Positions 22,838 through 31,091 of a stretch of DNA of 42,426 nucleotides are shown here, one piece after another. Made by a program: the position numbers and the translations under genes. The first letter of the stretch is position 1. Each line of letters opens with the position of its first letter. The notes beneath the pieces are model-generated. The model searched no databases. It had not been told where the DNA came from and saw nothing but the letters and a program-made list of their open reading frames with translations. Source of the DNA: JALOOE01 sp964423545 (GTDB lineage: Bacteria > Chloroflexota > Anaerolineae > CG2-30-64-16); NCBI GenBank assembly GCA_964423545.1, contig CAYRFV010000010.1:1-42426 (forward strand). Direction: 5' to 3'.

Positions 22838-23287
22838 TTCGTTCTCCTGTCGTGAGGTGCGAGGCAACGAGCCAGCCCCGACGGCATGGTCGTAATCAAT
22901 GGTAACATCATTAGCGTATTTCGGCCAAATACCTGTGCAATACTTGTGCATGAACAAGCGCCGCGTAGAAGCAGGGCGCCATGCCCCGCACGGCGCGCCG
23001 GCCGCTGATCGCCCGGGCCGCAGGGAGGCGGGCGTAGTCCACTACTCCGGAGGCCGCGCCAGGCGTGCAGGGGTCAGTGGGATGCGACCGCGAGTTTCCG
23101 GCCGCAGGTTGATGCTGGCGATCGTCTCCGCCAGTTCGGGTGGGTGGTGGGCTGCGCTCGCGTTGCAGGCGCGGCGCTTATCACTGTGCCTCGCTCGCGC
23201 GCCGGCAGCGTCCCGCACGGGTGGCGCGGCCCGATCGGTCCAGCCCGGATCGCCGGCAGGCGGCATCCCGATCGTAGAGCGCATCCT
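22838..23287. other. 450-base gap between SDR and acyl-CoA ligase genes
   Basis: No gene is supported here. The part near the ligase (22890-22960) is less GC-rich and holds the tandem repeat noted at 22929-22950. The remainder (22960-23287) is very GC-rich with open frames of unusual composition (Arg/Pro/Ala-rich) that look random. I see no tRNA, hairpin of note or promoter of good match. Confidence 0.5.
22929..22950. repeat. Tandem 11-bp direct repeat upstream of acyl-CoA ligase
   Basis: ATACCTGTGCA followed at once by ATACTTGTGCA, 10 of 11 identical, one helical turn apart. It is 92-113 bases before the ligase start codon in the less GC-rich part of the gap. It could be an operator. No regulator gene is adjacent. 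Confidence 0.45.
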
Positions 23288-24166
23288 CTAGCGCAGGAAC
23301 AGCGGCGCCGCGATGCTCGCCAGCGGACTACCGCCAAGCATCGCCAGCAGGCGATTGCCCGAGCCGGGGATGCAGACAACATCGCCGTGCGCGAAGCTCC
23401 GCAGCGAAGCGTCCACGACTGCCTCCGCCGGCATCCAGAGGAACGCGGGTGTCTTGCGCTTGTCGAATTCGCGCAGATCCTCGTGGAATTCCGTGTGCGT
23501 GAAGCCGGGGCAGAGCGCCTGCACGCGGACCCCTGTGCCCCGCAATTCGAGCGCGAGGGCCTTCGAGAAGGTGATCAGATAGCCCTTGGTGGCGCAGTAA
23601 GTGGCGTTGCCCGGCAGCGCCATGAACCCGGCTACGGACGCGACGTTGATGATCCCGCCGCGACCGCGTGCGACCATTTCCGGCAGCACCGCGCGCGCCA
23701 GGCGCACGCTGGCGAGCACGTGCAGCTCGATCATGGCAAGCTGCGGGCCAGGATCGGCCTGGTGGAACCGTCCCTCCACGCCGACGCCAGCATTGTTGAC
23801 CAGCAGCTCCAAGTCGCTCAGCACGGCGAGCTGCGCCTCCACGCGACGAAGATCGGCTTCGTGCGTCAGGTCGGCGGGCAGCACTTCGACCTGGATGCCG
23901 CAGCTCCGCTGAAGCTCGGCGGCGAGCGCCTCCAGCCGGTCGACGCGACGGGCGATCAGCACGAGGTCGTAGCCCAGCGCGGCCAGCTGCCGCGCGAACG
24001 CCGCACCGATGCCGCTCGAAGCGCCGGTGATGGCGGTGGTGGCGGACGCGGCAGGCTTGAGCGGGGCCGTCTTTGATCGCAGCAGGGTCAGCGCGGCGGC
24101 CGCTCCAACCGCCGCACCCAGGGCGAAGGCCATCCGTCGAGTGCTCAACTGGTTTGCCCCTTTCAT
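23288..24166 (-). CDS. Membrane-anchored short-chain dehydrogenase/reductase
   Basis: A 292-residue classical SDR with an N-terminal membrane anchor (MAFALGAAVGAAAALTLL, about residues 12-29). The Rossmann motif is TGASSGIG, then LVNNAG, NVASVAG with the catalytic Ser, and YCATK with the catalytic Tyr and Lys. The C-terminus is hydrophobic (LLAMLGGSPLASIAAPLFL). It resembles DltE/KsrA-like long-tail SDRs; the substrate is unknown but a membrane-bound lipid or ketone is plausible given the anchor and the fatty-acyl ligase gene nearby. ATG 24166 has GAGCGG upstream. Confidence 0.88.
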   Translation of the reverse strand: MKGANQLSTRRMAFALGAAVGAAAALTLLRSKTAPLKPAASATTAITGASSGIGAAFARQLAALGYDLVLIARRVDRLEALAAELQRSCGIQVEVLPADLTHEADLRRVEAQLAVLSDLELLVNNAGVGVEGRFHQADPGPQLAMIELHVLASVRLARAVLPEMVARGRGGIINVASVAGFMALPGNATYCATKGYLITFSKALALELRGTGVRVQALCPGFTHTEFHEDLREFDKRKTPAFLWMPAEAVVDASLRSFAHGDVVCIPGSGNRLLAMLGGSPLASIAAPLFLR

Positions 24167-24203
24167 GGGCGCCGCTCAGCTAATGGGTCAGCCACACCAT
24201 CCA

Positions 24204-24219
24204 CGCATCCTACCACGAA
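24204..24219 (-). promoter_or_regulatory. Possible extended -10 promoter of the SDR gene
   Basis: On the minus strand TTCGTGGTAGGATGCG, containing TGG-TAGGAT as an extended -10. A 16-base copy differing at one base lies before nadC (33067-33082). The distance to the SDR start is about 40 bases. No good -35 box is seen. Confidence 0.35.
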
Positions 24220-24301
24220 CTCACGGTTGCGCTTCGGCCAGGCCCGTGACGATTCGTAGATTCGTGTCGCCCCTGGCCTTCGCAGACGGCCGCGCTCCAC
24301 C

Positions 24302-27300
24302 TCAGTGCGGCTCCATCGTCACCCGCTCGAAGAACGGCGCAGCCAACGCTGACATGTGATAGCGTCGCGCCCAGGGCTTAACGAGGAGGTGCACGGTGTA
24401 GTATCGCAGCGGGAGGGCGATCGCATCGCGGACGAGAAGGGCATCCGCCTGGCGATACAGACTCACGCGCGTAACCTGGTCTGGCTGATAGCGAGCTTCT
24501 TCAACCAACGCCTCGTAGGCTTCATGGCAGCAGCCAGTTTGAGGCTGGACGAAGTCCTCATACCACGAGCGGAGTACGCTGTCCGGGTCGGGATAGGCCG
24601 CGCACCAACGAAGGGTAAACACGTGAGCCGTGGGCAGCCGATGCTCCATTTGCAGCGTGCGAAACTGCGTCGGCTCCAGGAAGTGCTGGCGGCAGGTGAT
24701 GCCGAGATGGGCTTGCCATTGTTCCGCCAGCCATCGCGCCTCCGACCGCGAGCGACCCGTGTCGTTCGCCAGAAGCGACAGCTCCGGGAAGCCGTGACCT
24801 TGGGGATAGCCGGCCTCGGCCAGAAGCTCACGCGCCCGTGGAAGATCATAGGGCAAGCCGATTCCCGCGGCGTGGCCGGGCATACCGGGCGGCAGGACGC
24901 CGCCATCGGCGGGCAACTCATAGGCGCCGTACACCGCGCGCGTGAAGGCCGGGCGGTCGAAGGCCAGGGCCAACGCCTGGCGCACGCGTACATCGTCAAG
25001 GGGCGGTAGCCGCATGTTGAAGCCCCAGCCCGAAGTGACCCACATCGAATGCCTGCGATATTCGCCAGGGTGAATCATGTGCAGGAATTGAATCGCTTCG
25101 GTAGGGAATTCAGAGATGTTGAGATGGTCCAATTGGTTGGCGCGATACATCTCATAGCGCGCCCGCCAGTCCGTTTGAGCCGGCACCCTGCCGAGATAGG
25201 CCACAATGCACTGAAGATTGCCGAAGCGCGGGCCATGGTGAGCAGGGTGGCGCGCCAGCGTCATGTGCTCTCCAGATTGCCAGCTTTCTACGAGGAACGG
25301 CCCATTCGTGACGATCTTGTCCGCATCCGTCCAGCGTCGGCCATGACGCTCTACCCTATGGCGCGGGACTGGCATTGCGCCGGGCGCCGCCAACAGGTAC
25401 AACAAGTAGCTGATCGGTCGCTCCAATTCGACAATCAACGAGTGATCATCCCGCGCATGCACACCCACCTGCGCCGGATCGGCGTGCGCGCCCTGGTTGT
25501 AGGCTTTAGCTCCCCTGATGTCGTACAGAAGGCTGGGCAGCCACGCCTTGTTCTGCGGATCGAGCAAGCGTTTCCAGGCGTACTCGAAGTCGTGGGCGGT
25601 CACCGCCGCGCCGTCGCTCCAGCGCGCATCTTCCCGCAGATGAAAGAGGTACGTCTTGCCGCCATCCAGGACATCCCAGCGTGTCGCCACATCCGGTAGA
25701 GCCTCGGAAGCGGGGCTTTCCTGCACCAACCCGCTGAAAAGGGGATGGGTGAACGTGCGAATATAACTCGTATAGGCAGGATCCAACGACAAACTCGTAT
25801 CGTACAGCAGTGTGAAGGCGTATGGCGATGGTTGCCACACGCCGGTCGCGCGCAACGTGGTCGTGGCGCGCTGCCACAACAAGAAGCTCTCGTCGTAAGC
25901 CTCGCGCGCCCGCTCGTGGTCGAAGACTGCGTGGTAGACCAGACCCAGTCGCATGAGCACGCGTGCCGTCTCCTCGTCGTCCCCCCGGCGGCGCAGCAGG
26001 GCCAGGCAGCGTTGGTAGAAGCCGATGGCATCGGCGTTGGCATAGGTCAGCCGGGCGCGGTCTCCGGCGTGCAGCAGGTAGGGGACGGCCCTTGCCGCCT
26101 CGCCTGCCTGCTCCCAGTGATAACCGAGTTGTGGCGCCAGATCGTCTTTCGCCGGGCCGTAGAGCTCTTCGAGCGCCCGCGCGATGTCGCTGTGCAGTAG
26201 CCGACGCTCCCCGGCGTCACAGCTCTGGTAACACCGCTGCTGGAAGAGCGCGTGGCGGAAGCGAAACCGATCGAGGCTCCGCCCCGCGATCTGCGCGATC
26301 CCCTGCCGCGCCACCAGCCGGTGCGCGCGTTCCAGATCGCGGCCCAACTGACGAAGGACGGTGCGCTCATCGCTGCCGACTGCGCGGGCGATTACCTGAG
26401 CGGTGAACTCCTCGCCCTCGACGCTGCCGGCCTGGAGCAGTGTGCGCAGCTCTACCGGTAGTCGGCCCAGCCGCTCTTCGATCACCCCCGTGACCTCCGC
26501 CGGCAACTGCGACCAATCGATCTCTGCCGTTTGCACCCAGCCGAGTTCGGCGTCCTGCGCCAGCAAGCTGCGTGTACGCAGCGAGTGGACGATCTCCGCG
26601 GTGAACAGCGCGTGGCCGCCGGTGTGGGCGGAGAGTGCGGCGCGAAAGGCCGGGTCGAGCGCATTGGGACTGGCATCGAGGTAGGCGTCCACGAACGCAC
26701 GGCCCTCGTCGGGCAGCGTCGCATCCAACTCCAGCCAGGCGTCGCCGAACGAGCGGCGGAGCTCGGCCAATGCCTTGCCGTGCGGCTGGTGGCTGTCATC
26801 CAGTGGGAGTTCCTCCGGCCGGTACGCACCGATGAGCAAGATACGGCAATGGGTCAGGCTGCGCGCCAGGTGGAACAGCAGGCTGATCGTGCCAGCATCG
26901 GCCCACTGGAGGTCATCGAACACCAGCGCTATGGGTCCCGCAGCGCTCAGCGCGGCAAGCAAGTCGGCTACCTGCGAAAAAAGCTGGCCGGCCTGGAGCT
27001 CCACCGCGGCATCGGATGAACGGGCGACGAGTTGGTGTAGGCGGCCGAGGATCAGATCATTCGCCTCCAGAGCCTCCTGGGCGCGGGCCAACAACGGTGC
27101 GGACGGGAGGAGTAAGCCCGGCAGCGCTGGCCCGTGTTCGACCAGCGCGGCCAGCGTCTCGGGCAGCGCCTCCCAAAGACGTCTCGCTTGTGTCCGGCCG
27201 ATCGGTTCTGATGCCAGCCGGCCCGTCAGATCGCCCGTAAGCATGGCGAGTGCCTGGCGGAACGGCAGATACGGGTCGCCCAGCCCGCCGAGCGCGGTGC

Positions 27301-28351
27301 ACGCGCCCGTAGCCGCCAAGAGGTCGGCATGGCGATCCAACGCCTCCCGCAGGAATTCAGTGAGCAGCGAGGTCTTGCCCGCGCCCCCCTCGCCGGTGAC
27401 GAAGGCGACCTGGCCTTGACCGCGGCACGCCGCGTCGAGGAAGGCGTGCAGACGGTTGAGTTCCCGCTCGCGGGCGACGAAGAGCGGCCGCGGCGGCTCG
27501 GCGACCTCCTCCCGCAGGTAGGCCGGCCAACGCATCGATGGCCTGGGGCGCGGTTCAGCCGACGTCGGCTTTTCGGCCAACAGCCGGATGTGTCCCGCCT
27601 GGATCTCCCGGCGCAGGCCGCGCGTCTCGGCGCTGGGTGGGCTGCTGAGCTCGGCGGCGAGGATGCGTTCGCATTCGTCGTATTGGCGCAGCGCTGCTGA
27701 TCGCTGACCGGCCAGCGCGTAGAGCCGCATGAGGCTGCGATGAGCTGGCTCGTGGAGTGGGTCGAGCGCCAGCCAGCGCCGCGTGGCCCCAATGGCATGC
27801 TCCAGCTGACCACTGGTCGTGTAGGCGGTCGCGAGTCGTTCAAGTGCATCAGCCAGATCGCGACGCAGCGCTTCCGCCTCGAAGAAGAGCCATTCGTCGA
27901 ACGCAGCCGTGTCGGGGAGAGAGAAGCCGGCCAACAGATCGCCTCGGTACCGGTCAGCTGCGGTGGTCAGGTGGGTCTTGCAGACTGGGCAGACAGCGCT
28001 TGGGGGGTGTTGGTGGGCGCGCGCCGCGGAGATCTGGGCTCGAAAGTCAGCGACATCGAGTTCAATGGCGCCGGGTGCGGCGTCAAGGCGCAGCGTGTCG
28101 CCTTCTGCGACTATCCATACTTGGCCGATGGCCCGGCGCAGCGCAGTGAGGACCGCACGCAGCGCGCCGCGGGCATGCTCGGTGTCGGCGTCGGGCCAGA
28201 GGAGTGCGGCGAGACGCTCACGGCTGTGCGGCTGTCCGGTGAGGGCGAGGTAGGCGAGCAGCGCAACAGCCTTGCGCGAAGCGATCTCGACGGGCTGGTG
28301 GTTCAGCTCGACGGTCGGCGCGCCGAGTAGGGAGAGAGTGAGAGTCGGCAT
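24302..28351 (-). CDS. BTAD-ATPase-SBP5 fusion regulator
   Basis: A 1349-residue protein with three parts. Residues 1-265 are a winged-helix/BTAD (SARP-type) DNA-binding region: LTLSLLGAPTVELN, the helix RERLAALLWPD, and AFDEWLFFEAEALRRDL with TPR-like helices; it has the CPVCKTHL insertion. Residues 290-800 are an AAA/STAND-type ATPase, Walker A TGEGGAGKTSLL (about 320), Walker B ALVFDDLQWAD (about 475), then TPR-like helices. Residues 831-1349 are a full family 5 solute-binding domain: LSLDPAYTSYIRTFTHPLFSG, YLFHLREDARWSDG, FEYAWKRLLDPQ, DDVRVRQALALAFDR, GYPQGHGFPELSL. No signal peptide, so cytoplasmic. E. coli SgrR joins a winged helix to the same fold, so ligand sensing is plausible. Confidence 0.92.
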   Translation of the reverse strand: MPTLTLSLLGAPTVELNHQPVEIASRKAVALLAYLALTGQPHSRERLAALLWPDADTEHARGALRAVLTALRRAIGQVWIVAEGDTLRLDAAPGAIELDVADFRAQISAARAHQHPPSAVCPVCKTHLTTAADRYRGDLLAGFSLPDTAAFDEWLFFEAEALRRDLADALERLATAYTTSGQLEHAIGATRRWLALDPLHEPAHRSLMRLYALAGQRSAALRQYDECERILAAELSSPPSAETRGLRREIQAGHIRLLAEKPTSAEPRPRPSMRWPAYLREEVAEPPRPLFVARERELNRLHAFLDAACRGQGQVAFVTGEGGAGKTSLLTEFLREALDRHADLLAATGACTALGGLGDPYLPFRQALAMLTGDLTGRLASEPIGRTQARRLWEALPETLAALVEHGPALPGLLLPSAPLLARAQEALEANDLILGRLHQLVARSSDAAVELQAGQLFSQVADLLAALSAAGPIALVFDDLQWADAGTISLLFHLARSLTHCRILLIGAYRPEELPLDDSHQPHGKALAELRRSFGDAWLELDATLPDEGRAFVDAYLDASPNALDPAFRAALSAHTGGHALFTAEIVHSLRTRSLLAQDAELGWVQTAEIDWSQLPAEVTGVIEERLGRLPVELRTLLQAGSVEGEEFTAQVIARAVGSDERTVLRQLGRDLERAHRLVARQGIAQIAGRSLDRFRFRHALFQQRCYQSCDAGERRLLHSDIARALEELYGPAKDDLAPQLGYHWEQAGEAARAVPYLLHAGDRARLTYANADAIGFYQRCLALLRRRGDDEETARVLMRLGLVYHAVFDHERAREAYDESFLLWQRATTTLRATGVWQPSPYAFTLLYDTSLSLDPAYTSYIRTFTHPLFSGLVQESPASEALPDVATRWDVLDGGKTYLFHLREDARWSDGAAVTAHDFEYAWKRLLDPQNKAWLPSLLYDIRGAKAYNQGAHADPAQVGVHARDDHSLIVELERPISYLLYLLAAPGAMPVPRHRVERHGRRWTDADKIVTNGPFLVESWQSGEHMTLARHPAHHGPRFGNLQCIVAYLGRVPAQTDWRARYEMYRANQLDHLNISEFPTEAIQFLHMIHPGEYRRHSMWVTSGWGFNMRLPPLDDVRVRQALALAFDRPAFTRAVYGAYELPADGGVLPPGMPGHAAGIGLPYDLPRARELLAEAGYPQGHGFPELSLLANDTGRSRSEARWLAEQWQAHLGITCRQHFLEPTQFRTLQMEHRLPTAHVFTLRWCAAYPDPDSVLRSWYEDFVQPQTGCCHEAYEALVEEARYQPDQVTRVSLYRQADALLVRDAIALPLRYYTVHLLVKPWARRYHMSALAAPFFERVTMEPH

Positions 28352-28402
28352 GGGACCACATCACGTAAATCTGCCTGGCAGTTTCGGTGCTGCTTCACAC
28401 GT

Positions 28403-28431
28403 ATCATAGCAGGAGATGCCGGCAAACACAA
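28403..28431 (-). promoter_or_regulatory. Possible promoter of the BTAD-SBP5 gene
   Basis: On the minus strand TTGTGT (28431-28426), 17 bases, TATGAT (28408-28403, 5 of 6 consensus). The start of transcription would be about 45 bases before the start codon, and the CACG heptamer array lies just upstream of the -35. Confidence 0.38.
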
Positions 28432-28435
28432 GGCT

Positions 28436-28502
28436 TTCACGCCACATTCACGGACTCCATCACGCATCCTGACACGTCGCGCTCACGGCCGGCGAGTAGG
28501 CT
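28436..28502 (+). promoter_or_regulatory. SARP-like heptamer array and -10 in the divergent gap
   Basis: Five heptamers sharing CACG: TTCACGC (28436), TTCACGG (28447), ATCACGC (28459), GACACGT (28471) and CTCACGG (28482). Steps are 11, 12, 12 and 11 bases. After the last heptamer (28482-28488) come 8 bases and then TAGGCT (28497-28502) as a possible -10. SARP regulators are known to bind direct heptamer repeats at 11-base steps with the last repeat 8 bases before the -10 box. It lies between the BTAD fusion gene and the secreted protease-like gene. Confidence 0.55.
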
Positions 28503-28531
28503 GAAGACAACCTGCTTGCCAGGAGGGTGCG

Positions 28532-29347
28532 ATGACTACCGTGAATGCGTCCAAAGCCTTGATCCCGCTGCTTGCCGCTGTGATTGTGGCAAGTGCGTAT
28601 GCCGTGCGAGCCGATCAGCAGCTGAAGAGGCCATCGGCTGCACCGGGTACCTGCAGCGCTCCGCGCGACGTCACCGAGACCTCCCGCTGTGCCGAATGGC
28701 AGCGCCAGATCCTCGACGCGACGGTGTTCCTCCGCTTCACGCTGCACTGCGGTCGTGACGGGGACTTATCACAGGTGGCGCTTATCCCCTCGCATGCTAC
28801 GATCGTGGACAGCCGGACGCTTCTGACGCATGACCATTACCATCCCTTGGGCGATCCCGCGTGCGCCATCGCTTCCCTGGAAGTAGCGACTGCGTGGGGC
28901 GAGCCGATTGCAGAGATCGAGGAGGCGACAGAGTTGAAGGATCTCGCACGGCAGCTGCGCTCGGACGCGCCCGGCGGAGGGACTCAGACGCGAGTGGTTC
29001 GGTTTGCATCATCGCTCTTTGCGCCTGTGCCCGCGCTCGCATACGAGGTCGCTGACCGGGCTCCGCTGCGCGCCGTTTTCGTCGACACCGGTGAGTTGGC
29101 CCAGATCAACTGGGAACCATTTCCGAACTCCACCTGGGTGCAATGGGTCAGACCTGTGGCGCTAGAGAGGCGAGGTGACGCACTGGGTTTGGTGGTGGAT
29201 AGATCGATCGAGATCGGTGCGTCGGGCGGCGGCTTGTTCCGCATCACGCCGGTGGGCCTTGTACATGTTGGCAACACCTGGGGCACATGGCGGGATGATG
29301 GGCTGAGCATCGTCGCTCTGAACCAGGCGGCCGTCTTCAATCAATAG
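28532..29347 (+). CDS. Secreted trypsin-like protein
   Basis: A 271-residue protein with an N-terminal hydrophobic signal (LIPLLAAVIVASAYAVRA) and a chymotrypsin-like fold: VDSRTLLTHDHYHPL resembles the strand with the catalytic His, and EIGASGGGLFRI resembles the Ser box (GxSGG). The Asp of the triad cannot be placed with certainty. Cys pairs occur (TCSAPR, RCAEW, HCGRD, ACAIA). So it may be an exported serine protease or an inactive relative. GGAGGG 5 bases before ATG 28532. The gap upstream holds the SARP-like array, so it is a candidate target of the divergent regulator. It converges with nadB. Confidence 0.7.
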   Translation: MTTVNASKALIPLLAAVIVASAYAVRADQQLKRPSAAPGTCSAPRDVTETSRCAEWQRQILDATVFLRFTLHCGRDGDLSQVALIPSHATIVDSRTLLTHDHYHPLGDPACAIASLEVATAWGEPIAEIEEATELKDLARQLRSDAPGGGTQTRVVRFASSLFAPVPALAYEVADRAPLRAVFVDTGELAQINWEPFPNSTWVQWVRPVALERRGDALGLVVDRSIEIGASGGGLFRITPVGLVHVGNTWGTWRDDGLSIVALNQAAVFNQ

Positions 29348-29353
29348 CGACAC

Positions 29354-29386
29354 GCGCCCCGGCCGATCATGGCCCGGCCGGGGCGC
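29354..29386. terminator. Bidirectional terminator between protease-like gene and nadB
   Basis: A perfect 11-bp inverted repeat, GCGCCCCGGCC (29354-29364) and GGCCGGGGCGC (29376-29386), with an 11-base loop. The flanks ACACG and CGTGT can pair further with a small bulge. It lies in the 63-base gap between the converging genes. No T-tract is present. Confidence 0.68.
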
Positions 29387-29410
29387 TCGTGTTGTGGGAC
29401 GGTGGATCAG

Positions 29411-31018
29411 CTACAGCAGCCGATCCCCTTCCCCCGAGACCGAATCGGAGCGGTAGTGGCAGCCGCGACTCTGGCGATTGTGGCGCGCAGCTTGGGCCAC
29501 GATCAGGCCAACCTCGACGGCATTGCGCAGACCGATCAGGCCATCGCTCAGCTTCGTTGTGCGGTAGAAAGTCTCGATCTCATTCCACAGGTGACGCAGC
29601 TCGCGGATGGCGCGCGAGAGGCGGTCCGCGCTGCGCACCAGCCCGACGTAGTGCCACATGATGTTCTGAATCACCTGCATGTCGCCCTGGATCAGCGCGG
29701 GGTCAGGGTCGGCAGTCAGTCCGCTTTCGTCCCAAGGCGGCACCTCGTGGCGACCGGGAACGCCGGGCGCAGGGGTGCGGTCGAGCAGCGCCTCGATGTG
29801 CTGGGCGGCGCGGTTGCCCCACACCAGGCCCTCCAGGAGCGAGGTCGACGCCAGTCGGTTGGCCCCGTGTAGTCCGGTGCAACTGACCTCGCCCACGGCG
29901 TACAGGTTGGCAATGCTGGAACAGCTCCATTCATCCACCCACACGCCACCGCACGAGTAGTGGGCGGCCGGCACGACCGGAATCGGCTCCCGGGTGATAT
30001 CGATGCCGACCTCCAGGCATTTGCTGTGGATGTTGGGGAAGCGCACGGGGATCACATCGGCGGGCATGCGCGTGGCGATGTCGAGCAGCACGTGCGAGTA
30101 GCCATGCGTCTCCATCTCATGATGGATCGCGCGCGCGACGACGTCGCGCGGGGCCAGGTCCTTCCATTCCGGCGCATACTTGGCCATGAACGCTCGACCA
30201 TCCGGCGAGAGGAGCACGCCCCCTTCGCCGCGCACCGCCTCACTGATCAAGAACCCTTCAGCGCCCGGCGCGGCCAGCGCAGTCGGGTGGAACTGGATGT
30301 ACTCGGCGTTCGTAATGCGCGCGCCGGCGCGGTGCGCCACGGCCAGGCCGTCACCGCGCGCGCCGGGCGGGTTGGTCGTATTGCGATAGATGCGACCCAG
30401 CCCGCCGGTCGCCAACACGGTGGCGCCGGCCAGGTGCCGGTGGATCGTCCGCTCATCCCGATCGAAAACGTAGGCGCCGTGACACGAGATCGGGCGATAG
30501 GCAGCCAGTGGATCGCGCGCATGGTGCGGGAAGGTGATCAGATCGACCGCAGTCGCGTTGGTCAGGATGGTGACGTTGGGGCAGCGGCGCAGCGCAGCGA
30601 CCATGCCCGTCACGATGGCCTGGCCCGTCCCGTCACCCACATGGACGATGCGCCGCCGCGAGTGAGCCGCCTCCTGGCCCCAGGCCAGTTCGCCATCCGG
30701 TTCGCGGTCGAATGGCACGCCGGCTGCCTCAATCAACACGTCGCGCAGCAAGGACGGCCCTTCCTCAGCCAGGATGCGTGCGGCCTGCGGCGAGCTGGCG
30801 CCCGCGCCGGCTGCCAGGATATCGGCGACGCACAGCTCGACGGTGTCATCGGGGCCGCGCGCTACGATGCCGCCCTGGGCATAGCGCGAATTCGACTCTT
30901 GCGGGTCGGACTCGCGCGTGATGACGGTGATGCGACGCCGCGGGTTGCGCGCCAACTGCAGGGCGGTCGTGGCGCCCGCGATGCCGCAGCCGATGATGAG
31001 GACCTCGGTTTGGATCAA
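29411..31018 (-). CDS. nadB: L-aspartate oxidase
   Basis: A 535-residue flavoenzyme of the succinate dehydrogenase/fumarate reductase family that oxidises L-aspartate to iminoaspartate, the first step of de novo NAD synthesis. It has VLIIGCGIAGATTALQLA (FAD), the SRYAQGGIVA segment, HVGDGTGQAIV, GGLGRIYRNTTNPPGARGDGLA, EYIQFHPTAL, AAHYSCGGV and CTGLHGANRLASTSLLEGLVWG. It is last in the nadC-nadA-nadB operon and is ended by the hairpin at 29354-29386. It is full-length. Confidence 0.95.
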   Translation of the reverse strand: MIQTEVLIIGCGIAGATTALQLARNPRRRITVITRESDPQESNSRYAQGGIVARGPDDTVELCVADILAAGAGASSPQAARILAEEGPSLLRDVLIEAAGVPFDREPDGELAWGQEAAHSRRRIVHVGDGTGQAIVTGMVAALRRCPNVTILTNATAVDLITFPHHARDPLAAYRPISCHGAYVFDRDERTIHRHLAGATVLATGGLGRIYRNTTNPPGARGDGLAVAHRAGARITNAEYIQFHPTALAAPGAEGFLISEAVRGEGGVLLSPDGRAFMAKYAPEWKDLAPRDVVARAIHHEMETHGYSHVLLDIATRMPADVIPVRFPNIHSKCLEVGIDITREPIPVVPAAHYSCGGVWVDEWSCSSIANLYAVGEVSCTGLHGANRLASTSLLEGLVWGNRAAQHIEALLDRTPAPGVPGRHEVPPWDESGLTADPDPALIQGDMQVIQNIMWHYVGLVRSADRLSRAIRELRHLWNEIETFYRTTKLSDGLIGLRNAVEVGLIVAQAARHNRQSRGCHYRSDSVSGEGDRLL

Positions 31019-31091
31019 AGAACGGCTCCGTGACGAGTGATGTGCGCAGCGAAACAGGCGGACTCACGCATCCCGTTTCGCGATGGATGTG

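Noticed and set aside
23042..23284. 80-codon frame in the gap between SDR and acyl-CoA ligase genes
   Set aside because: Arg/Pro/Ala-rich, no ribosome-binding site, no similarity seen.
24210..24272. CACGAACTCACG and GATTCGTAGATTCGTG segments resembling a decayed CACGAATT palindrome
   Set aside because: Similarity is too weak and partly explained by the promoter-like 16-mer; no nuclease gene lies nearby.
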